Source: Jaapia argillacea MUCL 33604 (Eukaryota; Basidiomycota; Agaricomycetes; Jaapiales; Jaapiaceae). Taken from it: a stretch of 21,748 nt of DNA. The DNA is taken from positions 16,510 to 38,257 of the forward strand of contig KL197747.1 in NCBI GenBank assembly GCA_000697665.1. Reading direction: 5' to 3'. Every line of letters begins with the position of its first letter. Positions within the stretch are counted from its first letter, which is position 1. This document shows, one piece after another, positions 1 through 10,596 of the stretch. The translations under genes were made by a program, and so were the position numbers. The notes under the pieces were generated by a model, which searched no databases, was not told the DNA's origin, and worked only from the letters and a program-made list of their open reading frames with translations.

Positions 1-424
1 GTTTTGACGACGATGAAGTCAACAAGAGTTTGCAATGATGAAGACTTAGGCAAATAAAGGAATTTGAAATGCCTACCTATGGTGACACCACCGAGAACCA
101 ATTATGACCAGGAATGAGGGGTGATAACTTGAAAGAGGTAGAAGAGGGGGGTGGGGGAATGGAGATCGGTGATGTACTCACTGTGTTTATATACATCCAC
201 ATCGTTGGTAAAAAAAATGTGGATGTTTCCACTGCTACGCTTCTCCAATGCCACAACCGGATGGACAACCAGACCGATGGTTTCCACATTTCTACGTTGC
301 CACAGTTTGGTTGGGCTTTTCTCCATTTCCACGTTCCTCCTTGAGCCTCGGTTGCTCCATTTCCCCATTGCCACATTTCCCCATTGCTCCGTGGCAGACA
401 AGGCTGACTGTCCGACTTTCTGCC

Positions 425-520
425 GAGCTCATCAAAGCTCCGAGCTCACCAAAGCTCCGAGCTCACCAAAGCTCCGAGCTCACCAAAGCTCCGAGCTCAC
501 CAAAGCTCCGAGCTCACCAA
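425..520. repeat. 17-bp tandem repeat, about 5.6 copies
   Basis: The unit GAGCTCACCAAAGCTCC repeats head to tail from 425; the first copy has one change (ATC for ACC) and the last is partial. It lies in non-coding sequence upstream of the gene at 928. The unit contains the palindrome GAGCTC. The reading frame stays open through it only because 17 bp cycles all three frames; I do not regard it as coding. Confidence 0.95.
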
Positions 521-583
521 TCTCTCCTGCAACAAGTCGCTATACGGTTGAACTGTTCTATTCTTACTACAATATGTACCTTG

Positions 584-651
584 ACTCTGATATCCACCTC
601 ACTCTGATATCCACCTCACTCTGATATCCACCTCACTCTGATATCCACCTC
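584..651. repeat. 17-bp tandem repeat, four perfect copies
   Basis: The unit ACTCTGATATCCACCTC occurs four times without a mismatch (584-600, 601-617, 618-634, 635-651). It is unrelated in sequence to the other 17-bp array about 60 bp upstream, but has the same period. It is non-coding as far as I can see. Confidence 0.95.
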
Positions 652-927
652 AAGGTTCAAGCACCTTCACGACGCTCAAACTGAATTCTAACTATCGGTC
701 ACCTGTCTGTTTTGCCCCCGTGTTCTATCGCACATCGATAGCCCCGCACGTTGCTAAACACCGATACACAGGTTCGATAACGCTAATCAACAAGCAAGCG
801 CTCAAATACAACCCACTTGTCCTTATCCGGGAACTGAAGCCTGTGCCTCATGCAACAATGGCTCACGTCGACCTTGGGCGGTGTTCCCTAACTTGACCTC
901 AGCCCTTTCACTTCCCGGTTATACCTG

Positions 928-1994
928 ATGAGCCTTCGAATTCCTACAAACCTTCTCCTCTTCACAACGCTCGCATTGCTCCTTGACTCTGTGCGCTCAT
1001 CTTTCGTGTGCGTCCCTTCTACAACATGGGCTGGGACAACCTACCAGGTGGCCAATAACACTGCTTTCCCAATATGCGCGTCAGTTGTTCCGCGTCCTCA
1101 TGGCTTTCAACTCGTCCTAACAGTCTTTTCTTAGATACTCTGGATTCATTTGCCACTACGATGTTTGTATCCCGTCCCAGCCACCCGCTTTCGAGTCGTC
1201 GCTCACCCGTCCTGCAGAACAGTACAGGATTATCTCTATTCTCGGGCACTGCGTGTCCAGTCACCGTCATGTTCGTCGAGCTGTCTCTTATCTCTTAGTA
1301 TGTCTGTATTGTTGACCGTGGCGCTCGCTCTTCTCAGCGAATATTCCTGTCCCCCTTCCACTACATACAATGGCCAGGTAATCCCCCTTACATCCGGAAG
1401 CGCCTTCCCAACGTGTCCGTGCGTACTGTTCGATCACCTCTCGATGACCTTAATTGATCGTGAATTCTAGATATTCCGTATATATATGCCACTTCGACGT
1501 AAGCACTGTTGTCACTCATGGTAAATTTCCTCACGTCATGTCCTTCAATAGCCTTCCACAGGTGCATCCCTGCACTCAGGGACAGCTTGCCCAACATCAG
1601 GAGCCATGTCAGTCTGCAGATCACTTGACTCCCGTTTTGACTGACCCCATTTACATTTAGCACGACGGAAATAACGTCCTATCCCTCCTCCTCTATATCC
1701 TCCAACCAAGTGTCAGCGACATCCAGTCCTACACAGCCACCGCCAACATCACAATATACTACATCCACATCCAGGATATCTACAATGTCGCAATCCGGTA
1801 CATCTACCACTTCGCAATCCAACGCATCATCCTCCACGGGAAGAGCTGCAAATATTGCGACCATCGTGGGTTCGGTCTTGGGCTCGATAGTGTCTGTTAT
1901 CGGGATTATCACAGGGATATACAAGTTCAAAGAGATGAGAGCAAAGGCCAAGCAGCAGCGCTACCAACAAGCTCCGAGTTACGAGTACTTCTAG
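928..1994 (+). CDS. Secreted/cell-surface protein with two four-cysteine modules and a C-terminal membrane anchor
   Basis: I do not recognise the family by name. Hand-spliced model: exons 928-1079, 1135-1162, 1218-1297, 1338-1418, 1471-1498, 1552-1607 and 1661-1994, joining to 759 nt and 252 residues. Introns are 40-55 bp with GT...AG ends (for example GTCAGT, GTATGT, GTAAGC donors). Residues 1-24 form a signal peptide (hydrophobic LLLFTTLALLL). Module 1 (residues 28-74) and module 2 (91-137) each have four cysteines: C28, C50, C57, C73 and C91, C113, C120, C136. Spacing is identical (22, 7, 16), with shared motifs CxPSTT, AFPxC, ICHxD and SGTACP. A Ser/Thr-rich stalk (about 143-205), probably O-glycosylated, leads to one membrane helix (about 207-228) and a short basic tail ending SYEYF. 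This looks like a wall-associated or sensor-like type I membrane protein; that role is inference. The splice model is supported by the repeat symmetry but not by transcripts. Confidence 0.75.
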
Positions 1995-2118
1995 TGGACA
2001 ATGTCTTACTCCGAGTGTGCCATAGCGACACATTACGTGGGAGTGATTATACCCTTGAACAATGGTTTGATCACACGAATGAGATTGTTCATAAAACAAC
2101 TACCAACATATTGAATAC

Positions 2119-3944
2119 TTAGACTGGTAGATTGCCTCCCAAATTATCCGGAATGGCGAGTGTGGGATCGGTCTGATTTCTTAACCTTCCACCAAACATG
2201 ACGGGTCCATGCTCTGCACGGAAGCTGGCAATTCGTTTCTCGACTTCAGGGCGGAAGTGGCGCATGAGGCCTTGGATGGGCCAGGCAGCGGCGTCACCCA
2301 AAGCACAAATGGTTCGACCCTCGACTTGTTTGCTAGAACGCGAGACGCGAGACAATGAGGTGATCAACGAGGGACTGGGGAAACTGAACTCACGTTAACT
2401 CAAGGAGCATGTCAATCTCGCGTTCATGGCCCCTGCCCTCGGCGAGACGGTCCATCATGTTCATCATCCAAGTTGTACCCTCCCTGCATGGTGTGCACTG
2501 TCCGCAAGATTCGTGCTTGTAGAACTACAAGCGAGGTTAACACTGAAGGTCGAGACGGAATCGCACCGACGTACATGAGAGAACCGAGCAATGGCTCCAA
2601 CGACATCAGTGCTCTTGTCCATAACGATGACAGCTCCAGTACCGAGACCGGATTGGGCATCCTTCAGCGAGTCGAAGTCCATCCTAGCCGAAAACGATCA
2701 TCAAGGCACACACAGCGGATTGGAATCCGGGACGGAACTCACAAGACCTCCTCACACATATTCTTGGGTAAAATGGGGACGGAACTCCCGCCGGGAATAA
2801 TACCCAACAAATTATCCCACCCGCCCCTAACACCGCCGCAATGCTTCTCAATGAGATCCTTCAACGGGATACTCATCTCCTCTTCGACGACACAGGGATT
2901 GTTCACGTGCCCACTGATGCAGAACATCTTCGTGCCCTCGTTCCTCTTCCTTCCGAAGCCAGCAAACCAAGGAGCTCCTCTTCTGCAGATTGTGGGAGCT
3001 ACTGCGACAGTCTCCACGTTCGCAACAGTGGTGGGACAACCGAAGAGTCCAACGTCGGCCGGGAACGGGGGCTTCAATCTCGGCTTCCCTTGCTTGCCCT
3101 CCAAGCTCTCGATCAACGCAGTCTCCTCACCACAAATGTAAGCTCCGGCGCCGCGATGCAAGTAGACGTCGAATCCGTATCCCGAACCGCACGCATCCTT
3201 GCCAATCAAACCGGCCTTGTAAGCCTCATTGATGGCTTGTTGGACGTGCGAGGCTTCCTGATAGAACTCGCCACGGATGTAGATGTATGCGGCTGTCGCG
3301 TTCATGGCGCGACCAGCGATAAGGCAACCTTCGACGAGTTTGTGTGGGTCTCCGCGCATAATTTCACGATCCTTGCAAGTTCCGGGTTCACCCTCGTCAG
3401 CGTTGACAACTAAATATCGGGGCCTATGAGGAGTGTTGGGTGAGCGAGCATTGCTCAGGGATGGGTGCCCAGCCAGAAACTTTTGAAATCAACAACGTAC
3501 CTGGGATCCTTCTCCCAGCCAGGCTTGTTCATAAAACTCCACTTCAAACCGCTCGGGAATCCAGCTCCCCCGCGTCCACGAAGACCGGAGTCCTTAATCT
3601 GCTGGATAATCCACGAGTCGCCTTTTAAAATGATATCCTTGGTGCGATGCCAGTCGCCGCGACTCTGTGCAAAAACTCCATGAACACAATTCCTCACAAA
3701 TGAAAAACAAATGCGCAATACCTGAGCACCCTTCAATCCATGATCGTGTCGGCAGTAGGCATTTTGGAAGATACGGTCCTGGTCCTTCAATCCACCATAA
3801 CGCCTAACTGGGGGATCTTGTACAGTGGCAAAAGTACGCCGCGACTGAGCGCGAATTGGCCGCGAAACGCCTGTATACACAGTTCAGATATATTACGGAT
3901 ATAATTTAAAGCAAGGGGAGCAACGTACGGGCTGCCTTAAGCAT
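2119..3944 (-). CDS. NDUFV1: NADH:ubiquinone oxidoreductase 51-kDa (flavoprotein 1) subunit, mitochondrial
   Basis: This complex I subunit binds NADH, FMN and the N3 iron-sulfur cluster in the matrix arm and takes the first electrons from NADH (nuo-51 in Neurospora, NuoF in bacteria). Exons on the minus strand: 3944-3929, 3870-3722, 3664-3501, 3423-2743, 2683-2575, 2524-2394 and 2332-2119. They join to 1,464 nt and 487 residues, the usual length. The 16-nt first exon supplies ATG and the start of a basic presequence ([17 protein letters not shown]), a typical mitochondrial import signal; an ATG-less longer frame at 3880 is intronic. Visible motifs: GRGGAGF at about 85-91 and [13 protein letters not shown], which belong to the FMN/NADH site, and CGQCTPC with C380, C383, C386 plus C426 in TICALGD, the four N3 ligands at family spacing. 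The gene ends 124 bp from the convergent gene at 1994 and begins 185 bp from the end of RTC1. It looks fully functional. Confidence 0.97.
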
Positions 3945-4129
3945 CGTCGTGGTCGGTGAGCAACGCTGGTTCGGTCAATGACGGGAATATGGCCGGGATC
4001 ACCGGAGCCTCAACTGGTTGTCATCACCTATTTCGGAGACATGATCGGTGGTTATCCGTCGGCGAGAGTTCGAATCCGAGCCAGAGCGCGATTGGATAAA
4101 ATAATAATAATTGCATGAGAAATAGATAT
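3945..4129. promoter_or_regulatory. Presumed NDUFV1 promoter region (tandem gene gap)
   Basis: These 185 bp between the RTC1 stop and the NDUFV1 start must hold the NDUFV1 promoter and 5' leader and the RTC1 3' end. No TATA box is evident. A tRNA B-box-like GTTCGAATCC occurs at about 4067, but no tRNA folds around it. Confidence 0.5.
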
Positions 4130-7100
4130 CTACGCTACTTCCAAAGGTTCATGGACAGCCCAACAAAAATGACCACAACCAGCAGCACAAGGATGTCCTA
4201 GAATCGCGTTGTGAGGAGTGCTCAAGCCCGTACTGTCTGAATTCTCTGGAGGTAAATCCACGCCTGCGCTTGGGGCAGCGTCGTCTTGCCCCACACCACC
4301 CATAAAGGGACTTGCCCTGGATATCGTTCGCCCCCTCTTCTCCGATGGTTGCAACAGGGCGGTTTGTGGCAGTTCCACCATCGGTCTTTCCATATAATAT
4401 CGACGATAACACTCTTGGTGGCCTCCGTGTGAGCACACTGAACATTGAAAGAGTAACGTCTTGACGGGTAGATGGCTGAACGAAATGGTCAGTCTTCAGC
4501 AAGGAGCCTGAGTGATGATTTCACGCACCAGATGGAGCACTTTGCGGAAACGGAGCGACAAGATGGGCAATACGAGAAGCTCCCCTTGGGATTACTCGAT
4601 TGTTGCTCGGTCGGAGCGACAGGAACGATGGGTTTTCTACACCGTCCGCACGACGTATACACGACCGTTTGAATCTACATCCACAAGTCATGAGCATATC
4701 AATAAGAATACCCGAGTTCCAGACTCACCCCAGTTGTATTGCGCACGTCTTCCTCCAAAGCGTTCTTCCGAATGTATGCAGCACACGTATGGAGACGAAG
4801 TCGAGAGAGAATATCTAATGTAGACCGGTCAGCCGAAAGGTGACATTGGGGTTAGTGAAGGGTCTCACCAAGGTATGACTCCAAAAATCGAAGAATACGA
4901 CGCTTCGGGATTTGAAGCTCCACAGGCGCAACCAAACACAACGTAGCACACAGCTGCACATCCCCCTTTACACACAGGTCAGCAACCAGCATCCAGCATG
5001 AACCGACACAAACCCACCTCATCGGCGAAATACTCCAAAGTCTCCCTCAACGCCTCCCAACCCAAATCCCTCACCTTACTCTCCCTCGTCCCAACCCCAT
5101 CCCTCAGATTCCTCCTCCCCCTCTCCTGGAAGCTCGCACCAGCATTATCCTTCTTCATCTGATTCTCTTCAGGATTCAACAACAACTCCGAAAGCGCCTG
5201 CGATTTCTGTCTTCTATGCGCAGGAGAAACCTTCCTCGATCCATACTCTCCACCCCCACCCGTATCAATCGCTCTCAACTTCTCCGGCTTCTTCCCTCCT
5301 TCCTTCCCATACCCAACTTGTCTCTCCCGGATAGAAGCAGAAGTATCACCAGCAACAACAGTCCTCAAACTCCCATACGACTCCTGTTTAGCCAGAGAAG
5401 CTCGCATCCGAACAGGAGAAGGAGGAGGCGCAGCAAGCGAAGCTAAAGTCGAACTCCTACTCCTACTCTTCCCTCCCTTGCCTTTCGACCCTTTCGATCC
5501 TCTCCTCGACGAAAGAGCAGAAGTAGGAGCAGAACCATGCCGTCGAAGACTACGTCTCGGCGGACTATCGTTCCCATAATCCGATCCCGAGTCTGACGAC
5601 GACGCAGGCGAAGGAGAAGCTTCATCGTCCTCCTCATAATCTTCCTCCATCTCCTCTTCAGACGACGAAGGGCCAGCAACCCGTGATAACGGACTAGGAT
5701 TCGGCGGGGCAATTCGTGGATGGAGGTAAGGCGACACCATCGGTTTAACAGGCGAACTCTCATCATCCCCATCATTCGGATACACATTACTCCCACTCCC
5801 ACTCCCACCACCACCACCAGGCCCACTCCTAACATCCCCAAACCTAAACTCAAACCCCCCTTCCTCCCCCTCACTCCCCCCACTCTCACTCCCACTCTCA
5901 TCATCATCATCCAAAGCTCCCTCCCCCACATGTCTCAAACTCCCATGCCCACTCTGCCCACCCGCACCATTCCTCGAACTCTCCGTCGGACTCTGACTAC
6001 TATGAGTAGTAGAAACCGACGGTCTCCTCAACAACCCCGAAACCGATCTCGGCCTAAAAAGCCCCGCACCAGACTCCCTCCTCGCAAAAACGGACGGAGT
6101 AGGTCGGGGAGTCCCCGGTGACGATAAAGGAGGTAAAGGAGTATGTTGAGTATGCGGTGAAGGTGAAGCAGAAGAATTGGGTGTCCCACGCCTCGGCGAA
6201 GAAGTATACCCCGAATAATTATCCTCTCCATACCTCTCAAAACTCCTCTTCCCTCTCGCCAACAACCTCTCCCCATTCCCACCCCCATTAGCATTCCCAG
6301 TATAAATCGTCGGATCAGACGAAGAAGCTCGTTTCCCAAACCCACCAGGTGGCGGTGAAGTCTCCAACATGGGTATAGCAGCGGGAGCCGAGAACGAATG
6401 TGGTAGGCCGTGATTATCATCCGGGAGTGGTGATAAAGGCGGGGTGGGAGGAGCGTCTGGCATCAAATCCGTAAGGAGGCTACCCATGAGCAACCATGTC
6501 CTCGCAGCTTCCTCTTTGCCCACTTCAAACGCCAACTACGAACCCAATCGTCAATCGCCAAGCAAAAGAATCGGGCATGAAAGAAGAACTGACATCAGCG
6601 TTCCTAGTGCATATACTCCTCCTATCAGGTCCAGAAAACAAATACCCTCTGGCAAGTCTCGTAAACGCCTCTATATCCTCCATCATCACATCCGACACAT
6701 ACGTTCCCATACTCTGCGTAGTAGGAACGTACTTTCCATCACCAAGCGCCTTCGTTCTCGCTCTCACACTCTGTCTCTTCTCCGGTTTACTACCCAATAC
6801 CCCAAAACACGTTAGATTGTCACATACCAAACAGCATACGAGAGAAGGAAAGAACTCACATATCATCATAAGGAACCTCCCACTTCACCTTCTTCTCAAC
6901 CACAAACCCCAACCCACCAGACGCTTCCCAACTAAGAGCAACTCTCGTAATAGCATCAATAGGTTTCGTCGACCTTCTCAAATCAAGTTGGGAGAACGTG
7001 CCCGAAGAATGATGGGCCCAAATCGCATGGGAATCTCCAAATGCAATGTCTAGATTTCGTGATTGACTTGGGTTAGCGCATGTAGTCTCGCCAAGGACGG

Positions 7101-9229
7101 AGGGGAGAATAGAGTGATCAATCGAAAAGAATGAAATACCAATCACCCAAGAATAAAATACTCAACCAACCAAGAACGAAGTGATCAAACAACCAAAACG
7201 AAGAATAAAAAAGAATAAAAAACCCACCAGTAACACCACCCTCAACCGCACTCCCCCCAACTCTCCACTTCGCAACCCACCCCCTCCTCACATCCCAAAC
7301 CTCAACAGGATCAACCCCACCTCCCCTCGCCACCCTACTCGCACTCCTCCCCTCAACCATACTCTCCCCATCTCCCGTTCCACCCAACCCCAACCCCAAT
7401 CCAAGCCCAAGACCAGGATCCTTCCCTTGAATGTCAGGTGCAGCGCCAACACCGGAGATAGAGGGATCGGCACCGCCGAAATCGACACAGGAGTTGCTTA
7501 CTACCGCCAACTCACATTCGAAACCTACTCGCCAGAGGACTTTGCGGACGGGGTAGGAGGTGTGTAATGTATATGTCGGTTTATTCGGGATGTGTGATGT
7601 CAAAGACGTATTCGACAAATCCCACACCTACACATAACGCTTCAACACCTCATATCAAACCAAGAGAACGAAGCAAGAAGACTCACCTTAACACACCGAT
7701 CCAAACCCCCACTAACAATCCACCCTTCCCCCTCTCCCAACCTCTCGCCCTCACCACTACCGCTACCCATAGCGACGAGAGCAGAAACAGAAGGTATACA
7801 CCAATCCAGAGCTAATATGGGCGCTGAATGCGCGACCGGTAACCGGTCTAGTTGACCTCGTTGGCCTTTTGTTAGGTCCCATCTGGGAGTTGGTGAGCGT
7901 GTGAGGGAGACGGAGTTCGCGGGGTGAGGGGAACATGAGAGTGGAAGAATGAAGATATAGCGGATGAAGGGGGGCAAACAAAGGTAGCAAAGGTAAGTAA
8001 AGCCCAGTAACCCACCTATAAATACTCCCATTGTCCAACCCCACAACCGCTTCCAACGGCCTCGCCGAACTAGGCGACAAAATAACAGAACGAACGGAAG
8101 TGGGATGATGGATTTTCATTATTGATTTTGACATTGTTCGGAGGTCCTTTTGGGTTTGGTGTTAGTTGTTTTGTGGGGTGGGGTGGGGGAGGAGGGTGAG
8201 AGGGTAGAGGAAGGAAAGAGGGGAGAGGGGAAGAGGCCAGAGAGGAGAAGGAGAAGGAGTGAATGATGGAGAGGAGGGGAGGAGAGGAGGAGGAGACATA
8301 CCCAAACCCTAACATCGCCATCCGCACTCCCCGTCACACAATAATAAGGCACTATATTCGAATACGAAAGTTTATGTATCGATCTTATGTGATCTTTTGT
8401 TTTGCGTTCTAATTTCCAACGGGCGAGTGCATTGGGAGAGTGGGTGAGTACGTCGAAAGGTCGAGGAGGAAGTCGATAAATGAACTAACCATATTTCGAC
8501 CCACTACTCTTCCCCAAATCCCACATGATCAACTCCCCATTCCTCGCACTAGTCAACAACTTATTCGCATAAACTACTCCCACAATCAGCTCCCAACCTC
8601 CCTATGACCAAACCAAAAACGGGTGGAAGTACTCACCACCTCTACCCCAAGCGACATCCGTACACGCACTATCCACTTTCAGTCCACTGCCAGTCCACAT
8701 ATTCCTCGAAGCTTCAATCTTGGCGCCTCCCCTGCCCACAGCCGATTTATGATCTGATGTTGGTTTTTGTGGTTCGGTTGGTGAGGATGGGGGGTCTGTT
8801 GGTCGGAGGATGCGGAGTGCTTCGTCGTAGTGTTATTGAGTGGGTAGCGGGAGAGGGAGGCGGGGGGGACTTACATTCCTTGCCGGCAACCACACACCTC
8901 GTACCATCCTCACTCTTCGCGATAGCACCAACACCTCCACTGGTAGCTCTAGGGAACCTAACAGTCCTAACAGGCCCTTGAAACCCCAACAACCTCGCAT
9001 CCATATAAACTTCATTCCCACCCCCGCTCGCACCTCCCTCCCTCCCCGACCCAGCCACAGTATTCAAACTAGCCAAATTCGTCAAACTAGAATTCAAACT
9101 CGCCAAACCCAAACCTCCTACTTTGGTAGGAGGAGGGAGAGGGAAGGAGGAAGCGGAGGTGGTGACTGTTGGAGAAGGAGGGATTTGGAGGGAAGGTCTT
9201 CGGGGAGTTGGTTTGGTTGTGGATAACAT
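4130..9229 (-). CDS. RTC1: SEA/GATOR2 complex subunit RTC1 (SEA2, WDR24 orthologue)
   Basis: RTC1/WDR24 belongs to the vacuole/lysosome-associated SEACAT (GATOR2) complex, which relieves GATOR1 inhibition of TORC1 when amino acids are available. Exons (minus): 9229-8875, 8819-8637, 8573-8490, 8408-8302, 8146-8016, 7882-7687, 7627-7228, 7049-6860, 6789-6594, 6535-5018, 4965-4869, 4814-4729, 4674-4529 and 4475-4130. They join to 4,035 nt and 1,344 residues, about the length of the yeast protein. WD40 blades fill roughly residues 75-550 (for example GELIMWDLG, GSADGDVRVWDLR, VSGGLDRCVKVWDLS). Residues about 640-1090 are a Ser/Gly/Pro/acidic disordered insert encoded by the 1.5-kb exon 10. An alpha-solenoid piece (EYFADEGDVQLCA) follows. 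The end carries zinc pairs C1190/C1193, C1217/C1220, C1227/C1230, C1241/C1244 with SHGGH, and a final HPCAAGCGHFCW as in WDR24. The SHGGH and GCGHxC signatures favour WDR24 over WDR59 or MIOS, though that paralogue choice is from memory of the families. The 5' part is duplicated at 13708-14901. Confidence 0.9.
8173..8296. repeat. Purine-rich tract inside RTC1 intron 4
   Basis: About 120 bp are almost pure G/A on the plus strand (C/T on the sense strand of RTC1), with only scattered pyrimidines. It makes up most of the 155-bp intron 4 (8147-8301). The duplicated RTC1 copy keeps a shorter version (about 13911-13976) in a 104-bp intron. Confidence 0.85.
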
Positions 9230-9826
9230 TTGTTTTATGTATTTTGGCTTCGGAGATCGGGAGATGAGATTGTGATCGAGGCCGAGATGACTGAAAATAA
9301 AGGAAGTGATGGGTTATTCGTGTGCGTGGGGTGTTGGGTAGTGTGCTGCTTCGCAACCACACTCGACTAGTGTGGTGTCTAGTGTATGGGATTGTCAAGT
9401 GCGAGGGTATCGTCGAGACTGGCAGAGGATTGCGTGGATGGAACGGAACAGAGAGGAGTACGCTTGGGTTGGCTGGCGACGGCAAAGAGTGTACCGAGCG
9501 TGGTTGTCGTTGCTTCACTCGTCAGGTTCGCGGTAAAGGCACATATCTCCAAAGGTTGTTTGTTGCAACCGCCGGATGACGAGCACGACCAGGCACAAAA
9601 TCCACGCGACTGCACAGCCACACAACGTGCACAACTCTCGATCATCGATCATCTCAGAGAGCAGGGCGCTCGTCCAATCGACAGGAACGACTCGAAGGAA
9701 TGTATGTATTTCGCAAGAGAAAAAAAGCCAAGAAATAAAGCAAGAAAGCAGTCGAAAACACACGAAAGCAACAAACGACCAAGCCATAGAAGTACAAAAA
9801 CGCATACGTTCATTCATTGACTTCAT
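9230..9826. promoter_or_regulatory. RTC1 upstream region / TM192 copy 1 3' flank
   Basis: These 597 bp separate the RTC1 start from the stop of TM192 copy 1 (both genes on the minus strand). They should contain the RTC1 promoter and the TM192 3' UTR. The sequence is recognisably repeated at 14902-15205 plus 16668-16970, where a hAT element splits it. No small gene is evident. Confidence 0.55.
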
Positions 9827-10596
9827 TCAAACCTCCTCATCCGTCTCGTTTTGTCCACCAAAGACCTCCCTAAACCAAACAACCACCAATCCCAAGGAAA
9901 AATGCTCCCAAATACCCATAACCAACCCAGCACAAAATATCGTTATCAAATTTGCCAAGACAAACCCAGGTACGACTCCGGGAGGGAGGGTGGCTTGGAA
10001 GTACTCGAGCGTGATGGTGATGAAGAGTCCGAAGCTGGGTACGGTGGTGAGGGCGGCAAAGGCCGGGATGCCCAGAACCTCCACTCGGTTCTGCAGAGTG
10101 AGGTTACTTAATATTCAGATCATCGAGGAGATGGAGGATTTGGTATATACTCACTCTAAGTGTTTCGATAGACGCATTGTCGAAACGACACTTGAGCGCC
10201 AGAGTGATGAGGATGAGACCACATGTTAACGTCCAAACACCAGATTTCACGAGCGTGAATTGAGCGCTGTTTTTCAATCAGCTCGTAGAACCAGTTGAGC
10301 TGCGAGACAAAGAGAAGGAAATACCTCAATAGACCAAAGAGCTATAGACGCCCAGCAACGACACTGCGTCAGAACTATATCGAAACAGATCGGAGGCCGA
10401 AGCAACTTACACAAACCAAAGTACTGTTCCTGTGGTATGCGACATTGTCCAAAGTCGACTTTAGGACCTCGTCGTGGGGGGATCTGAGCCCCGAGTACTT
10501 GTTGACATCGACGAATTCTTGGATGAGCGCGACGACCGATTTTTGGATGGTTTTGGTTGCTTCAGAGACCCAGGAGAGAACACTATTGAATATCAT
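9827..10596 (-). CDS. Multi-pass membrane protein of unknown function, TM192 copy 1
   Basis: I do not recognise this family. Exons (minus): 10596-10411, 10341-10325 (a 17-nt microexon), 10266-10155 and 10090-9827, joining to 579 nt and 192 residues. The start ATG is chosen because it is conserved in all three copies (M[IV]FN) and the frame above it has no other ATG. The N-terminal 60 residues look helical and soluble (IQKSVVALIQEFVDV). Hydrophobic segments lie at about 77-92 (GVWTLTCGLILITLAL), 111-133 and 144-165, possibly 168-180. The C-terminus is acidic (ETDEEV). Introns are 58-69 bp. The microexon splice is supported because the AG at 10267-10268 is conserved in every copy while the alternative acceptor at CTCGCAG would shift the frame. 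The role is unknown; it is presumably an integral membrane protein. Confidence 0.7.

Larger units (their letters stand above)
1..927. other. Intergenic region, no gene recognised
   Basis: No open frame here has a recognisable product or plausible fungal splice structure. Besides the two tandem arrays, 61-400 has scattered short CCATTGCCACATTTCC-like near-repeats. The last 200 bp or so are presumably the promoter and 5' leader of the gene starting at 928; I see no clear TATA box. Confidence 0.6.

Noticed and set aside
151-624. A 157-codon open frame on the plus strand
   Set aside because: It is open mainly because it crosses the 17-bp tandem repeat, whose unit lacks stops; there is no recognisable composition, splice structure or family.
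425-651. Short regular repeats as a CRISPR array
   Set aside because: The units are directly adjacent without spacers, only 17 bp long, and the genome is fungal.
2841-3413. Long plus-strand frame of 190 codons
   Set aside because: It lies opposite NDUFV1 exon 4, whose motifs are unambiguous.
4048-4085. Possible tRNA: B-box-like GTTCGAATCC in the gap between RTC1 and NDUFV1
   Set aside because: The five bases on either side of the TTCGAAT loop do not pair as a T-stem, no A-box lies at a workable distance, and no acceptor stem closes.
5216-6121. Arginine/proline-rich plus-strand frames opposite RTC1 exon 10
   Set aside because: These are antisense shadows of the Ser/Gly/Glu-rich RTC1 insert; all fourteen RTC1 exons join in frame on the other strand.
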